Assembly (NCBI GenBank): GCA_028289645.1
Contig: JANQOK010000008.1
Location: 124,001-188,000, forward strand
Direction of reading: 5' to 3'
Source of the DNA: Anderseniella sp.
GTDB taxonomy: Bacteria; Pseudomonadota; Alphaproteobacteria; Rhizobiales; Aestuariivirgaceae
DNA: 64,000 nt
Part shown: positions 1 through 7,578 of the stretch, piece after piece
Layout: every line of letters starts with the position of its first letter
Numbering within the stretch: position 1 is the stretch's first letter
The notes under the pieces: generated by a model
The model's input: only the letters and a program-made list of their open reading frames with translations
What the model was told of the DNA's origin: nothing
The model's database searches: none
Position numbers and translations under genes: made by a program

Positions 1-287
1 TCGTTGCCGGACGCGCGCGGCCGGATGACCTGAGTCTGGCTTTCAATCTGGTCAAACGCTTCGCGCACGGCGGGAAAGTATATCTGGCCGGGACCGGACA
101 GCTCGGCACGCTTGCCGTCACGTGAAAACAGATCCACGCCGAGACCTTCTTCCAGCGCCTTGATCTGGTGGCTGATCGCCGACCTGGTGAGCCCCAACTC
201 ATCCGCTGCGCGGCGAAAGCTGCCCAGCCTCGCTGCAGCCTCAAACGCTGTCAGAGCGCGCAAGGGCGGTAGGTTTCGCTTGGTCAC
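1..287 (-). CDS. LysR-family transcriptional regulator, N-terminal part (cut by window edge)
   Basis: Only the first 95 residues are in the window. They contain a typical LysR winged helix-turn-helix: PPLRALTAFEAAARLGSFR, then AADELGLTRSAISHQIKALE (roughly residues 6-45), followed by LFSRDGKRAELS. The GTG start at 287 is chosen because an in-frame stop lies just upstream and the LysR core begins a few residues in. The gene is divergent from the MttB-like methyltransferase at 484, with about 200 bp between them, which is the usual layout for a LysR activator and its target. The effector-binding domain is outside the window, so the inducer cannot be guessed. Confidence 0.85.
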   Translation of the reverse strand, partial: MTKRNLPPLRALTAFEAAARLGSFRRAADELGLTRSAISHQIKALEEGLGVDLFSRDGKRAELSGPGQIYFPAVREAFDQIESQTQVIRPRASGN

Positions 288-385
288 GTTGATTCACCCT
301 GTTGAAGTAAAAGCCGGTCAAACACGGCAATATTGACCCGAAAATGCAAATCAGCAACCAGAAAGCGCACGATCACGGTGAAAAA

Positions 386-405
386 TTCTCAACTTCCAAT
401 GAGAA
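386..405. promoter_or_regulatory. Candidate LysR operator (inverted repeat)
   Basis: TTCTCA-N8-TGAGAA is a perfect 6+6 inverted repeat in the gap between the LysR gene and the MttB-like gene. Its geometry fits the T-N11-A core that LysR-type regulators recognise. It lies about 80 bp before the methyltransferase start. The assignment to this regulator is inferred from position only. Confidence 0.45.
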
Positions 406-483
406 CTATGCGCTTTCCAAGATTCATCGAAACGCGCACACTGATGTCAAACAGAACAACACCCCAGTCGAGGAAACCCGGGC

Positions 484-2061
484 ATGTCCGTAGCTGAAGA
501 AACCAATCGCCGCCGTGGCGGCCGTGAAGCCCGCAAGGCCCTGCGGTCGCGCGCGGTTCCCGTTGACGAGGCGGCCGTTCGCCCCGGCATGCAGGGCGGA
601 CAATACAAACCGCTGAGCCAGGACGAGCTTGAGAAGATCCACCAGGCGGCGCTTACATTGCTCGAGACTGTCGGCATCGGCAACTCGATCCCGTCGTGCA
701 TCGAACTGATGACCCAGAAAGGCTGTACGCTGGACGATGCCGGCCGGTTGCGGTTTCCGAAGGCCCTGATCGAGGACACGCTGACAATATGCGCGCGACG
801 GTTTCCGCTGTTTGCCCGCGATCCCAAATACGACCTGGAACCTTGGGGCACCAATGTTCATTTCGGCACCGCCGGCGCGGCGGTCCATATTGTCGAACCG
901 GAAACTGAAACCTATCGGGATTCAGTATTGCTCGACCTGTATGATGCTGCCCGCATCGTCGACAACTGCGAGCATATACACTTCTTCCAGCGTCCTGTCG
1001 TGGCGCGCGACATGATCGAACCGCGCGACCTGGACGTGAACACGCTGTATGCCTGCCTGGCCGGCACGTCGAAGCATATCGGCACCTCCATGGTTGAACC
1101 GGATCATGTGCGCGAATGCCTGGAGATGCTGCATGTGGTGGCCGGCAGTGAAGCCAAGTGGCGCGAACGGCCGTTCGTCAGCCAGTCAAACTGCTTCGTG
1201 GTGCCGCCGATGAAATGGGCGGAGGATGCCTGCCGCTGCCTGGAAGCCGCGGTGCGCGGCGGCATGCCGGTGCTGCTGCTGTCAGCCGCCCAGGCCGGTG
1301 CCACATCGCCAGCGGCGCTGGCCGGCACCGTTGTCCAAGCGGTGGCAGAATGCCTGGCCGGACTGGCCTACGTGAATGCCATTCAACCGGGTGCCCATGC
1401 CTTGTGGGGACCATGGCCGTTCGTGTCCGACCTGCGCACCGGCGCCATGTCGGGCGGATCCGGCGAGCAGGCGCTGATTTCCGCTGCCTGCGCGCAGATG
1501 GGACAATTCTATGACCTGCCGACCGGGTCTGCCGCCGGCATGGCCGACAGCAAACTGCCTGACATGCAGGCCGGCTGCGAGCATGGCGTCAACGCGGCCC
1601 TGACCGCCATGTCTGGCATAAACATGCTTTATGAGGCCGCCGGCATGCATGCCTCCCTGCTCGGCTTCTGCTTCGAAAGCCTGCTGATAGACAATGACAT
1701 GCTGGGCGCCATCAACCGCAATGTGCGCGGCATCGAGGTGAGTGACGCAACACTGTCGATCGATGTCATTACCGAAGTCTGCACCCAGGGACCGGGCCAT
1801 TATCTCGGGTCGGGACAAACACTGGAGCTGATGCAGAAGGATTACGTGTACCCGGATGTCGGCAACCGCATGAGCCCGAAGGAATGGAACGAGGCCAACA
1901 AGCCGGATGTGGTCGAGGTGGCTGCTGCGCGCAAGAACAAGATACTGTCCGGCTACTTCCCCGATTACCTGCCGGAGGACCTGGACCAGCAATTGCGCGC
2001 CAACCATGACATCAAGCTGGACCGCGCCTTGCTGCAACCGGGCCACCCGCGCTTTGCCTGA
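484..2061 (+). CDS. MttB-family (trimethylamine/quaternary amine) corrinoid methyltransferase, non-pyrrolysine type
   Basis: The 525-residue protein reads as a member of the MttB superfamily. These TIM-barrel enzymes transfer a methyl group from a methylamine or quaternary amine to a cognate corrinoid protein. The frame is open throughout, with no internal amber codon, so it belongs to the pyrrolysine-free branch. Characterised relatives there act on glycine betaine, proline betaine, carnitine or butyrobetaine. The N-terminus is basic and Arg-rich before the barrel begins near residue 40. A GAGGAAA ribosome-binding site precedes the ATG. The stop overlaps the next gene by 8 bp. The corrinoid protein at 5415-6113 and the homocysteine methyltransferase at 2763 are likely partners. 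The substrate cannot be read from the sequence. Confidence 0.85.
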   Translation: MSVAEETNRRRGGREARKALRSRAVPVDEAAVRPGMQGGQYKPLSQDELEKIHQAALTLLETVGIGNSIPSCIELMTQKGCTLDDAGRLRFPKALIEDTLTICARRFPLFARDPKYDLEPWGTNVHFGTAGAAVHIVEPETETYRDSVLLDLYDAARIVDNCEHIHFFQRPVVARDMIEPRDLDVNTLYACLAGTSKHIGTSMVEPDHVRECLEMLHVVAGSEAKWRERPFVSQSNCFVVPPMKWAEDACRCLEAAVRGGMPVLLLSAAQAGATSPAALAGTVVQAVAECLAGLAYVNAIQPGAHALWGPWPFVSDLRTGAMSGGSGEQALISAACAQMGQFYDLPTGSAAGMADSKLPDMQAGCEHGVNAALTAMSGINMLYEAAGMHASLLGFCFESLLIDNDMLGAINRNVRGIEVSDATLSIDVITEVCTQGPGHYLGSGQTLELMQKDYVYPDVGNRMSPKEWNEANKPDVVEVAAARKNKILSGYFPDYLPEDLDQQLRANHDIKLDRALLQPGHPRFA

Positions 2062-2737
2062 CGCTCATCGAGACGCTGCTGTCGTTGAGGCCCGCATCAG
2101 GTCGGAGAGCTTCGAAGTTCTGGGCTGGCTGGGAGCGTCGGCCGACCTTGAATTTGACGGCACGTGTCTTGTGCTTGTCGGCAATGCGGGACCGGCAATG
2201 TTTGAACGCTTTGCGTCGGAACGCGATCCCGCTCAGGACCTGATGGACCAGTGGACGCAGGACGTGCTGACACCGGTTGCGGATGAGCTTGGAGCACGGG
2301 TGATGTTTCCGTTCGACACGCCGCACCCGCCGTTCTTGACCTGGGCGCGCGCGGCACACGCCGGACACACCTCTCCACTGGGCATGAACATCCATCCGAA
2401 GTTCGGGCTGTGGCATGCCTATCGCGCCGCCTTCATCTTCGACAACGCGTTCGACCTACCAGCCCCGGATGACAACACCTCACCGTGTGACACTTGTCGG
2501 GACCAGCCGTGCCTGACCGCCTGCCCTGTCGGTGCTTTTTCACCAGACGGTTACAACGTACCGGCCTGCGCCAACCATCTCGGTTCGCCCGAAGGCGCCC
2601 CATGCCGCACGGGTGGCTGCATGGCCCGCAGTGCCTGCCCGGTGGGCCCTGAGTATTTCTACTCGCCAGCGCAAACCCGCTTCCATATGGTCGCTTTCAT
2701 GACAGCCCGTGGCGTCGATCCGGCGACAATCGGGTAG
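2054..2737 (+). CDS. CblC (MMACHC)-like domain fused to a two-[4Fe-4S] ferredoxin domain; putative corrinoid reductase/activator
   Basis: This 227-residue protein has no ATG. A TTG at 2054, overlapping the methyltransferase stop, gives a sensible N-terminus. Residues 1 to about 135 resemble MMACHC/CblC, the vitamin B12-processing flavin-reductase-fold protein: PAMFERF at about 47-53, a DLMDQW segment, and MNIHPKFGLWHAYR at about 111-124. The last segment matches the human GVCIHPRFGGWFAIR stretch, including its Arg. The C-terminal part has eight Cys (about 145, 148, 153, 157, 172, 184, 189, 195) in the order C-x2-C-x4-C-x3-CP then C...C-x4-C-x5-CP, enough for two [4Fe-4S] clusters. QueG and reductive dehalogenases combine the same kinds of module. 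Translational coupling to the methyltransferase suggests reductive activation of the corrinoid; this is inference. Confidence 0.65.
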   Translation: MPDAHRDAAVVEARIRSESFEVLGWLGASADLEFDGTCLVLVGNAGPAMFERFASERDPAQDLMDQWTQDVLTPVADELGARVMFPFDTPHPPFLTWARAAHAGHTSPLGMNIHPKFGLWHAYRAAFIFDNAFDLPAPDDNTSPCDTCRDQPCLTACPVGAFSPDGYNVPACANHLGSPEGAPCRTGGCMARSACPVGPEYFYSPAQTRFHMVAFMTARGVDPATIG

Positions 2738-2762
2738 CGCGCGACTGAAAGGGAATTCCGGC

Positions 2763-3674
2763 ATGTATGCACATATCAAATCCAAACTCGACAATGGCGA
2801 CCTGGTCATCCTGGACGGCGGCACCGGCACGGACATCCAGCGCCGCGGTGTGAAGATGGATACAGACGTGTGGTGTGCGGAAGCAAATCTCACCCACCCG
2901 GAAGTGGTGCGCGCCGTGCATGACGACTACATCAATGTCGGCGCCGAAGTCATCACCGCCAACACCTATGCCTCGGCCCCGCTGATGTTCAACGCCCATG
3001 GCCGGGACGCCGACATGATCAAGACCGACACCGTCGCCATGCGCGTCGCGCGCGAGGCCGCAGACGCGGCCGACCACCCGGTGTGCGTTGCCGGCTCGAT
3101 CTCGGTGATGCGCCCGATTGCCAAGGGAACCGACGATTTCGACCCGAACTATTCATGGGACGATGACACAGTACGTCGCCTGTTCGATGCCAAGGCGGCC
3201 AATCTGAAAGCCTGCGGTGCAGACATGCTGATCATGGAAATGATGCGCGACACCAAGTTTTCCAGCTGGGCGGTGGAGGCGGCCGTCAACACCGGCCTGC
3301 CGGTCTGGGTCGGCATTGCCGTGGAACGCAACGGCGATGGCGCGCTAGCGGGTGTCAACCATCCGGAGCAGTTGCTGGAACCGATTGTAAAGGAGCTGAC
3401 CCGCTTCAACCCGGACGCCTGCCTGATCATGCACTCGCCGATCGACACCATACTGGAGGGGCTGGAGATCATTTCGGCCAACTGGTCGGGCCCGACCGGC
3501 GCCTATCCGGAGGCCGGCGAGTTCACCATGCCGGACTGGCAGTTCGTCGATATCGCGCCGGCTGACTTCGCCGTCGCGGCGCAAGGCTGGCGCGGCGCCG
3601 GCGCCCAGATCGTCGGCGGGTGCTGTGGCGTGACCCCGGACCATATCGCAGCGCTTTCTGCAGTGAGGGCCTAA
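2763..3674 (+). CDS. Homocysteine S-methyltransferase family protein
   Basis: The 303-residue protein is a Zn-dependent methyltransferase of the homocysteine methyltransferase/BHMT barrel family. It starts with LDGGTGTDIQRRG and contains GAEVITANTYAS. It ends with the double-Cys zinc motif IVGGCCGVTPDHI near residues 285-297; a third Cys sits in FNPDACLIMHS. The ATG at 2763 is preferred over an upstream in-frame ATG that would lie inside the previous gene, and an AAAGGGA sequence precedes it. In this operon it probably takes methyl groups from the corrinoid protein, or directly from a betaine-type donor, to form methionine. The donor is unknown. The next gene overlaps its stop (TAATG). Confidence 0.8.
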   Translation: MYAHIKSKLDNGDLVILDGGTGTDIQRRGVKMDTDVWCAEANLTHPEVVRAVHDDYINVGAEVITANTYASAPLMFNAHGRDADMIKTDTVAMRVAREAADAADHPVCVAGSISVMRPIAKGTDDFDPNYSWDDDTVRRLFDAKAANLKACGADMLIMEMMRDTKFSSWAVEAAVNTGLPVWVGIAVERNGDGALAGVNHPEQLLEPIVKELTRFNPDACLIMHSPIDTILEGLEIISANWSGPTGAYPEAGEFTMPDWQFVDIAPADFAVAAQGWRGAGAQIVGGCCGVTPDHIAALSAVRA

Positions 3675-4096
3675 TGAGCGCCTCACACAAAGCAAGCTGC
3701 CTGTGCGGCGGTGTGACGTTTGAAGTGGCCGGCCGCCTGCGCGATGTGGTGGCGTGCCACTGCGTCCAGTGCCGCAAGCAGACCGGCAATTACATGAGTG
3801 CCACCGGTTGCGCCGACGATGCGCTGACCATGACCTCGACCGACGGTCTGGCCTGGTACGTGTCCACCCCCGGCTACAAGCGCGGATTTTGCTCGACCTG
3901 TGGGTCCACGCTGTTCTGGAAAGCCGAAGGGTCCGATCGCATCGCCATTGCAGCCGGTGTGTTCGATGGCCCCCTCGGCGTGCCGCTGAAGGGCCATATC
4001 TATTGTGACTTTGCCGGTGATTATTACGAGATCGCAGGCGGGCAATTCCGGGAGCCGCTGAGCGATGATTTCTCCGACGCCAGGCCTGAGGACTAG
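3674..4096 (+). CDS. GFA (glutathione-dependent formaldehyde-activating-like) family protein
   Basis: The 140-residue single-domain protein has the zinc-binding CENP-V/GFA pattern. CLCGGVTFE is followed by ACHCVQCRKQTG and later GFCSTCGSTLFW, so the Cys ligands are all present. Its start overlaps the stop of the homocysteine methyltransferase by one base, so the two are translated from one transcript. The family name comes from a formaldehyde-glutathione adduct enzyme, but most members have no proven activity. Formaldehyde handling would make sense beside one-carbon methyltransferases; that is inference from the neighbourhood. Confidence 0.8.
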   Translation: MSASHKASCLCGGVTFEVAGRLRDVVACHCVQCRKQTGNYMSATGCADDALTMTSTDGLAWYVSTPGYKRGFCSTCGSTLFWKAEGSDRIAIAAGVFDGPLGVPLKGHIYCDFAGDYYEIAGGQFREPLSDDFSDARPED

Positions 4097-4102
4097 GTCC
4101 GG

Positions 4103-4561
4103 CTAGTAGCCGTTCAGTTCGCCGTTGATCACATAGCGCAGGATATCGACGACCTGGGCCGGTGTTTCGGTGACCGCGAGGGCGGCTGCGTCCACTTCTT
4201 TCAGCGCGTGCTGGTGATCGGCCCCGTGCATGATGATCACCGCCTTGCCGAGTGCAGATGCGTAGCCCGCATCAAAGGCAGCGTTCCACTGCTTGTACTT
4301 TTCACCGAAGCGCACAACAACGACATCGGCCCGTTCGATCAGGGTGCGGGTGCGGATGGCGTTGATATTGGCCCCCTTGTTGTCATGCCAGAACTTGTTC
4401 GGTTCCTCGCCCAGTATGGCAACACCGCAATCATCCGACGCCGGGTGATTGGTGACGGGAGCGGAGAAGCTGACAGGCAGGCCGGCGGCTTTGGCTCCCT
4501 GTTCCAGTTCCTCGCGCCAGTTGGTGTGAATTTCGCCCGACAGGTAAACGTTCCAGGTCAT
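4103..4561 (-). CDS. YtoQ family protein
   Basis: The 152-residue protein begins MTWNVYLSGEIHTNWREEL and contains the SAPVTNHPASDD, EPNKFWHDNKGANINAIRT and YASALGKAVIIMH segments typical of the YtoQ family. The fold is probably nucleoside 2-deoxyribosyltransferase-like. It is convergent with the GFA gene, with only 6 bp between the stops. The biochemical function is unknown. It may be read with the DUF1638 and corrinoid-protein genes on the same strand, but a terminator-like hairpin follows the corrinoid gene. Confidence 0.8.
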   Translation of the reverse strand: MTWNVYLSGEIHTNWREELEQGAKAAGLPVSFSAPVTNHPASDDCGVAILGEEPNKFWHDNKGANINAIRTRTLIERADVVVVRFGEKYKQWNAAFDAGYASALGKAVIIMHGADHQHALKEVDAAALAVTETPAQVVDILRYVINGELNGY

Positions 4562-4664
4562 GTGTTTCAGCCTTCATTGATGGATGCAATATGGGCCCGG
4601 TATAGCCGCCCCGCCCGGAATTGTGAAACCGCATGGCGGATTTGCCGGCATGCGGCCGCAGGTT

Positions 4665-5306
4665 TCAGACAGTTTCCAGCCTGGCCATGTCGGTTGCCAG
4701 ATCACCATAGCCGGTGAACCGGTACTCGTAATCAAGCTGCAGTTTGTCTGCGGCAGCCCGGGCCATCTCCTGCAAGGTCTCGTCTTCGGTCTGCGCCAGG
4801 TAGACAACCTTGGTATAGTTGGCAAACATCATGTCGCGCAGTTCAGGGTGCGCGGCCATGCCGAACCCCTCCCAGACCAGCTTGTCGAAATGCCGGGCCA
4901 GGTAGTCGGTCAGGTAGAAGGCGGTGATTTCGTCATCCTGGTGTGCGGCCCATTTGTCATTGCCGGAAAAGAATGAATAGCAGTGCGGCCCGTCTATGCG
5001 CTTGACACCTTCTTCCTCGATGACCTTGTCGAGCAGCCCGCCGGTTCCGCAATCACCATAGGCGATGAAGATCTCCCGGTAGCGCCCTTCCGCCCGGGCC
5101 TTGCGGATGGCATCGCGCACACCGTCAGGGATTTTGTCCGGCGTGTTGTGCCAGATGGCGGGCAGGCACTGGATATCGAGATGTGACCAGCGGTTGATCT
5201 CGATCAGCGCCACCATTTCGCGGGCCAGCGCGCCGCAGGCAATGATCAGCACATCACCAGCCTTTTTGCGGAATTCAAACTTTTCGTCCGGGCCGAGCAG
5301 TTTCAT
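4665..5306 (-). CDS. DUF1638 domain-containing protein
   Basis: The 213-residue protein carries DUF1638 hallmarks: VLIIACGALAREMVALI near residues 15-31, CLPAIWHNTPDKIP, YGDCGTGGLLD and HCYSFFSGN. Conserved Cys and His could bind metal or a cofactor. The ATG at 5306 is preferred over one 51 bp further upstream because the extra residues look unlike a protein core. DUF1638 genes recur beside MttB-like methyltransferases and corrinoid proteins, as here, so a role in corrinoid methyl transfer or activation is likely. No activity is established that I know of. It lies downstream of the corrinoid gene on the same strand. Confidence 0.8.
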   Translation of the reverse strand: MKLLGPDEKFEFRKKAGDVLIIACGALAREMVALIEINRWSHLDIQCLPAIWHNTPDKIPDGVRDAIRKARAEGRYREIFIAYGDCGTGGLLDKVIEEEGVKRIDGPHCYSFFSGNDKWAAHQDDEITAFYLTDYLARHFDKLVWEGFGMAAHPELRDMMFANYTKVVYLAQTEDETLQEMARAAADKLQLDYEYRFTGYGDLATDMARLETV

Positions 5307-5357
5307 GGACACCAATATAGGCCTGTGTGGGCACTCTTGCGATGCTGAAAACGACAA

Positions 5358-5383
5358 GCGCCGCCGAAAATGTCCGGCGGCGC
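5358..5383 (-). terminator. Hairpin terminator downstream of the corrinoid-protein gene
   Basis: A perfect 9-bp GC stem (5358-5366 with 5375-5383, loop of 8) is followed on the minus strand by TTGTCGTTTTC. It lies 32 bp after the corrinoid gene and 52 bp before the DUF1638 start, so it should reduce read-through between them. Confidence 0.65.
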
Positions 5384-5414
5384 GTGCTCAATCTGGAGAG
5401 ATCAAACCGTCGGC

Positions 5415-6113
5415 TCAGGCGGTTACCTGATTGTGCTTGCGCGCCATCAGTTCCTTGGCGGTCTCAACCGCAACCGCCGCGTCGCGGCAATAGGCATCGG
5501 CACCGATGGCGGCGGCAAACTCCTCGTTGAGCGGCGCGCCGCCAACCAAGACGATGTAGTCGTCGCGCATGCCCTTTTCCTTCAGGGTGTCGATGACCAC
5601 CTTCATATACGGCATTGTGGTGGTCAGGAGCGCCGACATGCCGAGGATGTCGGGCTTGTGCTCTTCAATGGCTTCCAGGTAGTTTTCGACCGGGTTGTTG
5701 ATGCCGATGTTGATCACTTCAAATCCGGCGCCTTCCATCATCATCGACACAAGGTTCTTGCCGATGTCGTGAATGTCGCCCTTGACGGTGCCGATGACCA
5801 TCTTGCCGACACGCGGCGCGCCGGTTTCAGCCAGCAGCGGCTTGAGAATGGCCATGCCCGCCTTCATGGCATTGGCGGCCAGCAGCACTTCCGGCACGAA
5901 CAGAATACCGTCGCGGAAGTCGATACCAACGATGCGCATGCCTTCAACCAGGGCTTCGGTCAGAACCTTGTAGGGTGTCCAACCGCGCTCAAGCAGAATA
6001 TGCACGCCTTCCTCGATCTCCTCCTTGAGACCATCATAAAGGTCGTCATGCATCTGCTGGGTAAGCTCTTCGTCATCCAGAGACCGCAGATCGAGATCGT
6101 CTTCGTCAGTCAT
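5415..6113 (-). CDS. Corrinoid (cobalamin-binding) methyl-carrier protein, MttC/MtbC-like
   Basis: The 232-residue protein has two parts. An N-terminal four-helix methionine-synthase-type cap (residues about 10-100) contains LFVPEVLLAANAMKAGM. A C-terminal Rossmann-like B12-binding domain contains GTVKGDIHDIGKN, the DxHxxG motif whose His is the lower cobalt ligand, and the later VGGAPLNEEFA. Length and layout match the corrinoid carriers of methylamine and betaine methyltransferases. The ATG at 6113 follows GGAG with good spacing; an ATG 15 bp upstream is possible. It is the obvious methyl carrier for the MttB-like enzyme at 484, although it is on the other strand. Confidence 0.9.
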   Translation of the reverse strand: MTDEDDLDLRSLDDEELTQQMHDDLYDGLKEEIEEGVHILLERGWTPYKVLTEALVEGMRIVGIDFRDGILFVPEVLLAANAMKAGMAILKPLLAETGAPRVGKMVIGTVKGDIHDIGKNLVSMMMEGAGFEVINIGINNPVENYLEAIEEHKPDILGMSALLTTTMPYMKVVIDTLKEKGMRDDYIVLVGGAPLNEEFAAAIGADAYCRDAAVAVETAKELMARKHNQVTA

Positions 6114-6324
6114 AGTCTTCTCCACCAAATCAGCATACGCTCAGCGTGATTAGACATTGATACAAGTTAATCAATCAACCATGCACTTGAACTAGCGACA
6201 AAATGCTGTCCGATTGCGACTGCTGCACCGCAAAAATTTTGCGCATGCTTGACTAAGACCCTGATACCGCGCACGTTTAGCCGTCCATACCATCCTCCCC
6301 CACCGTCTCCCACCCAGGATTATC

Positions 6325-7578
6325 ATGACCGGATTCTCTGTTGCCGGCGTCCGCGCCCAGTTCCCTGCCCTTTCCATCACCGATAACGGAAAACCGCGCA
6401 TCTACCTCGACAATCCGGCCGGCACCCAGGTGCCGCAGCACGTCATCAACCGTGCCAACCGTGCCATGGTCGAGCAGAACGCCAATCTGGGTGGTTCGTT
6501 CGTGACGTCGGAAATGGCGCTGGCGCTGGTGGACGAGGCCCATGAAGCAGCCGCCGCGTTCTACAATGCGCCTGATACCAGCGACGTGTTCTACGGCGCC
6601 AACATGACCACCATGACGCTGGCCATGTCGCGCAACCTGCAAAAGACCCTCAACCTGGGTGAAGGCGACGAGATTGTCCTGTCGCGCATGGACCATGATG
6701 CAAATGTCGCTCCATGGCTGCTGGTAGCGGCCGACACCGGCGCGAGCGTAAAGTGGATGGAGTTCGATACCGATACATTCGAGTTTCCCGACGATGCCCT
6801 CGACAAGGTGCTGAGTGACAGGACCAGGATCGTCGCCGTCGCCTACGCATCGAACAGCACCGGCACCATCAACGACGTGAAGTCCATGTCCGCCAAGGCG
6901 CGCAGCGCAGGCGCCATCAGCTATGTGGATGCGGTGCAGTTTGCGCCGCACGGTGTCATCGACGTCCAGGATATCGGCTGTGATTTCCTGGTATCGTCGG
7001 CCTACAAGTTCTTCGGTCCGCACCAGGGCATCATGTACGGGCGCGGTGACCTGCTGGACACCATGTTCTCCTATCAGGTGCGTCCGGCGCTTGAATATGG
7101 AGCACCGGGCAAGTTCGAGACCGGAACCGCACCACGCGAGACACTGGCCGCATCGCTGGGCGCCATTGAATACATTGCCTCGCTTGGCGGCGATGACATC
7201 GGATCACCGCTGTCACGGGGCAGGATCGTAGCGGGCATGCAGGCCGCTATGGGCCATGAAATGGCGCTTACCGAACGTCTGATTGGCGGTCTCACCGCCA
7301 TCAAAGGCGTCAAGGTTCGCGGCGTCACCTCAGACAATTCCCTGGAGCGGCGGGTGCCAACCGTCTCGATCACCGTCGACGGCAAAGTCCCGGCGGACCT
7401 GGCAAAGTCGCTGGCAGGTGACAACATTTTCCTGTGGTCGGGTCACAACTACGCGCTGGAGCCGATCAACCATATGGGCCTGATGGACGCCGGCGGCGTG
7501 CTGCGCATCGGCCTTGCACACTACAACACGGCAGAAGAAGTAGACACCCTGCTCGAGCAGTTGGAAGAGCTGACCTAA
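6325..7578 (+). CDS. Cysteine desulfurase-like PLP enzyme (aminotransferase class V)
   Basis: The 417-residue class V PLP enzyme reads YLDNPAGTQVPQHV at the start, has DAVQFAPHG and the PLP-lysine motif SSAYKFFGPHQG near residues 220-231, and ends with ALEPINHMGLMDAGGVLRIG. This matches the cysteine-desulfurase-like subfamily rather than true IscS or SufS. The conserved desulfurase Cys loop is not evident, so sulfur mobilisation is not assured. It is preceded by a roughly 200-bp gap shared with the corrinoid gene. Its stop overlaps the stop of the convergent MFS gene by 4 bp. Confidence 0.8.
   Translation: MTGFSVAGVRAQFPALSITDNGKPRIYLDNPAGTQVPQHVINRANRAMVEQNANLGGSFVTSEMALALVDEAHEAAAAFYNAPDTSDVFYGANMTTMTLAMSRNLQKTLNLGEGDEIVLSRMDHDANVAPWLLVAADTGASVKWMEFDTDTFEFPDDALDKVLSDRTRIVAVAYASNSTGTINDVKSMSAKARSAGAISYVDAVQFAPHGVIDVQDIGCDFLVSSAYKFFGPHQGIMYGRGDLLDTMFSYQVRPALEYGAPGKFETGTAPRETLAASLGAIEYIASLGGDDIGSPLSRGRIVAGMQAAMGHEMALTERLIGGLTAIKGVKVRGVTSDNSLERRVPTVSITVDGKVPADLAKSLAGDNIFLWSGHNYALEPINHMGLMDAGGVLRIGLAHYNTAEEVDTLLEQLEELT

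Noticed and set aside
484..2061. Pyrrolysine-containing trimethylamine methyltransferase
   Set aside because: The frame is uninterrupted with no in-frame amber codon, so it is of the non-pyrrolysine MttB type.
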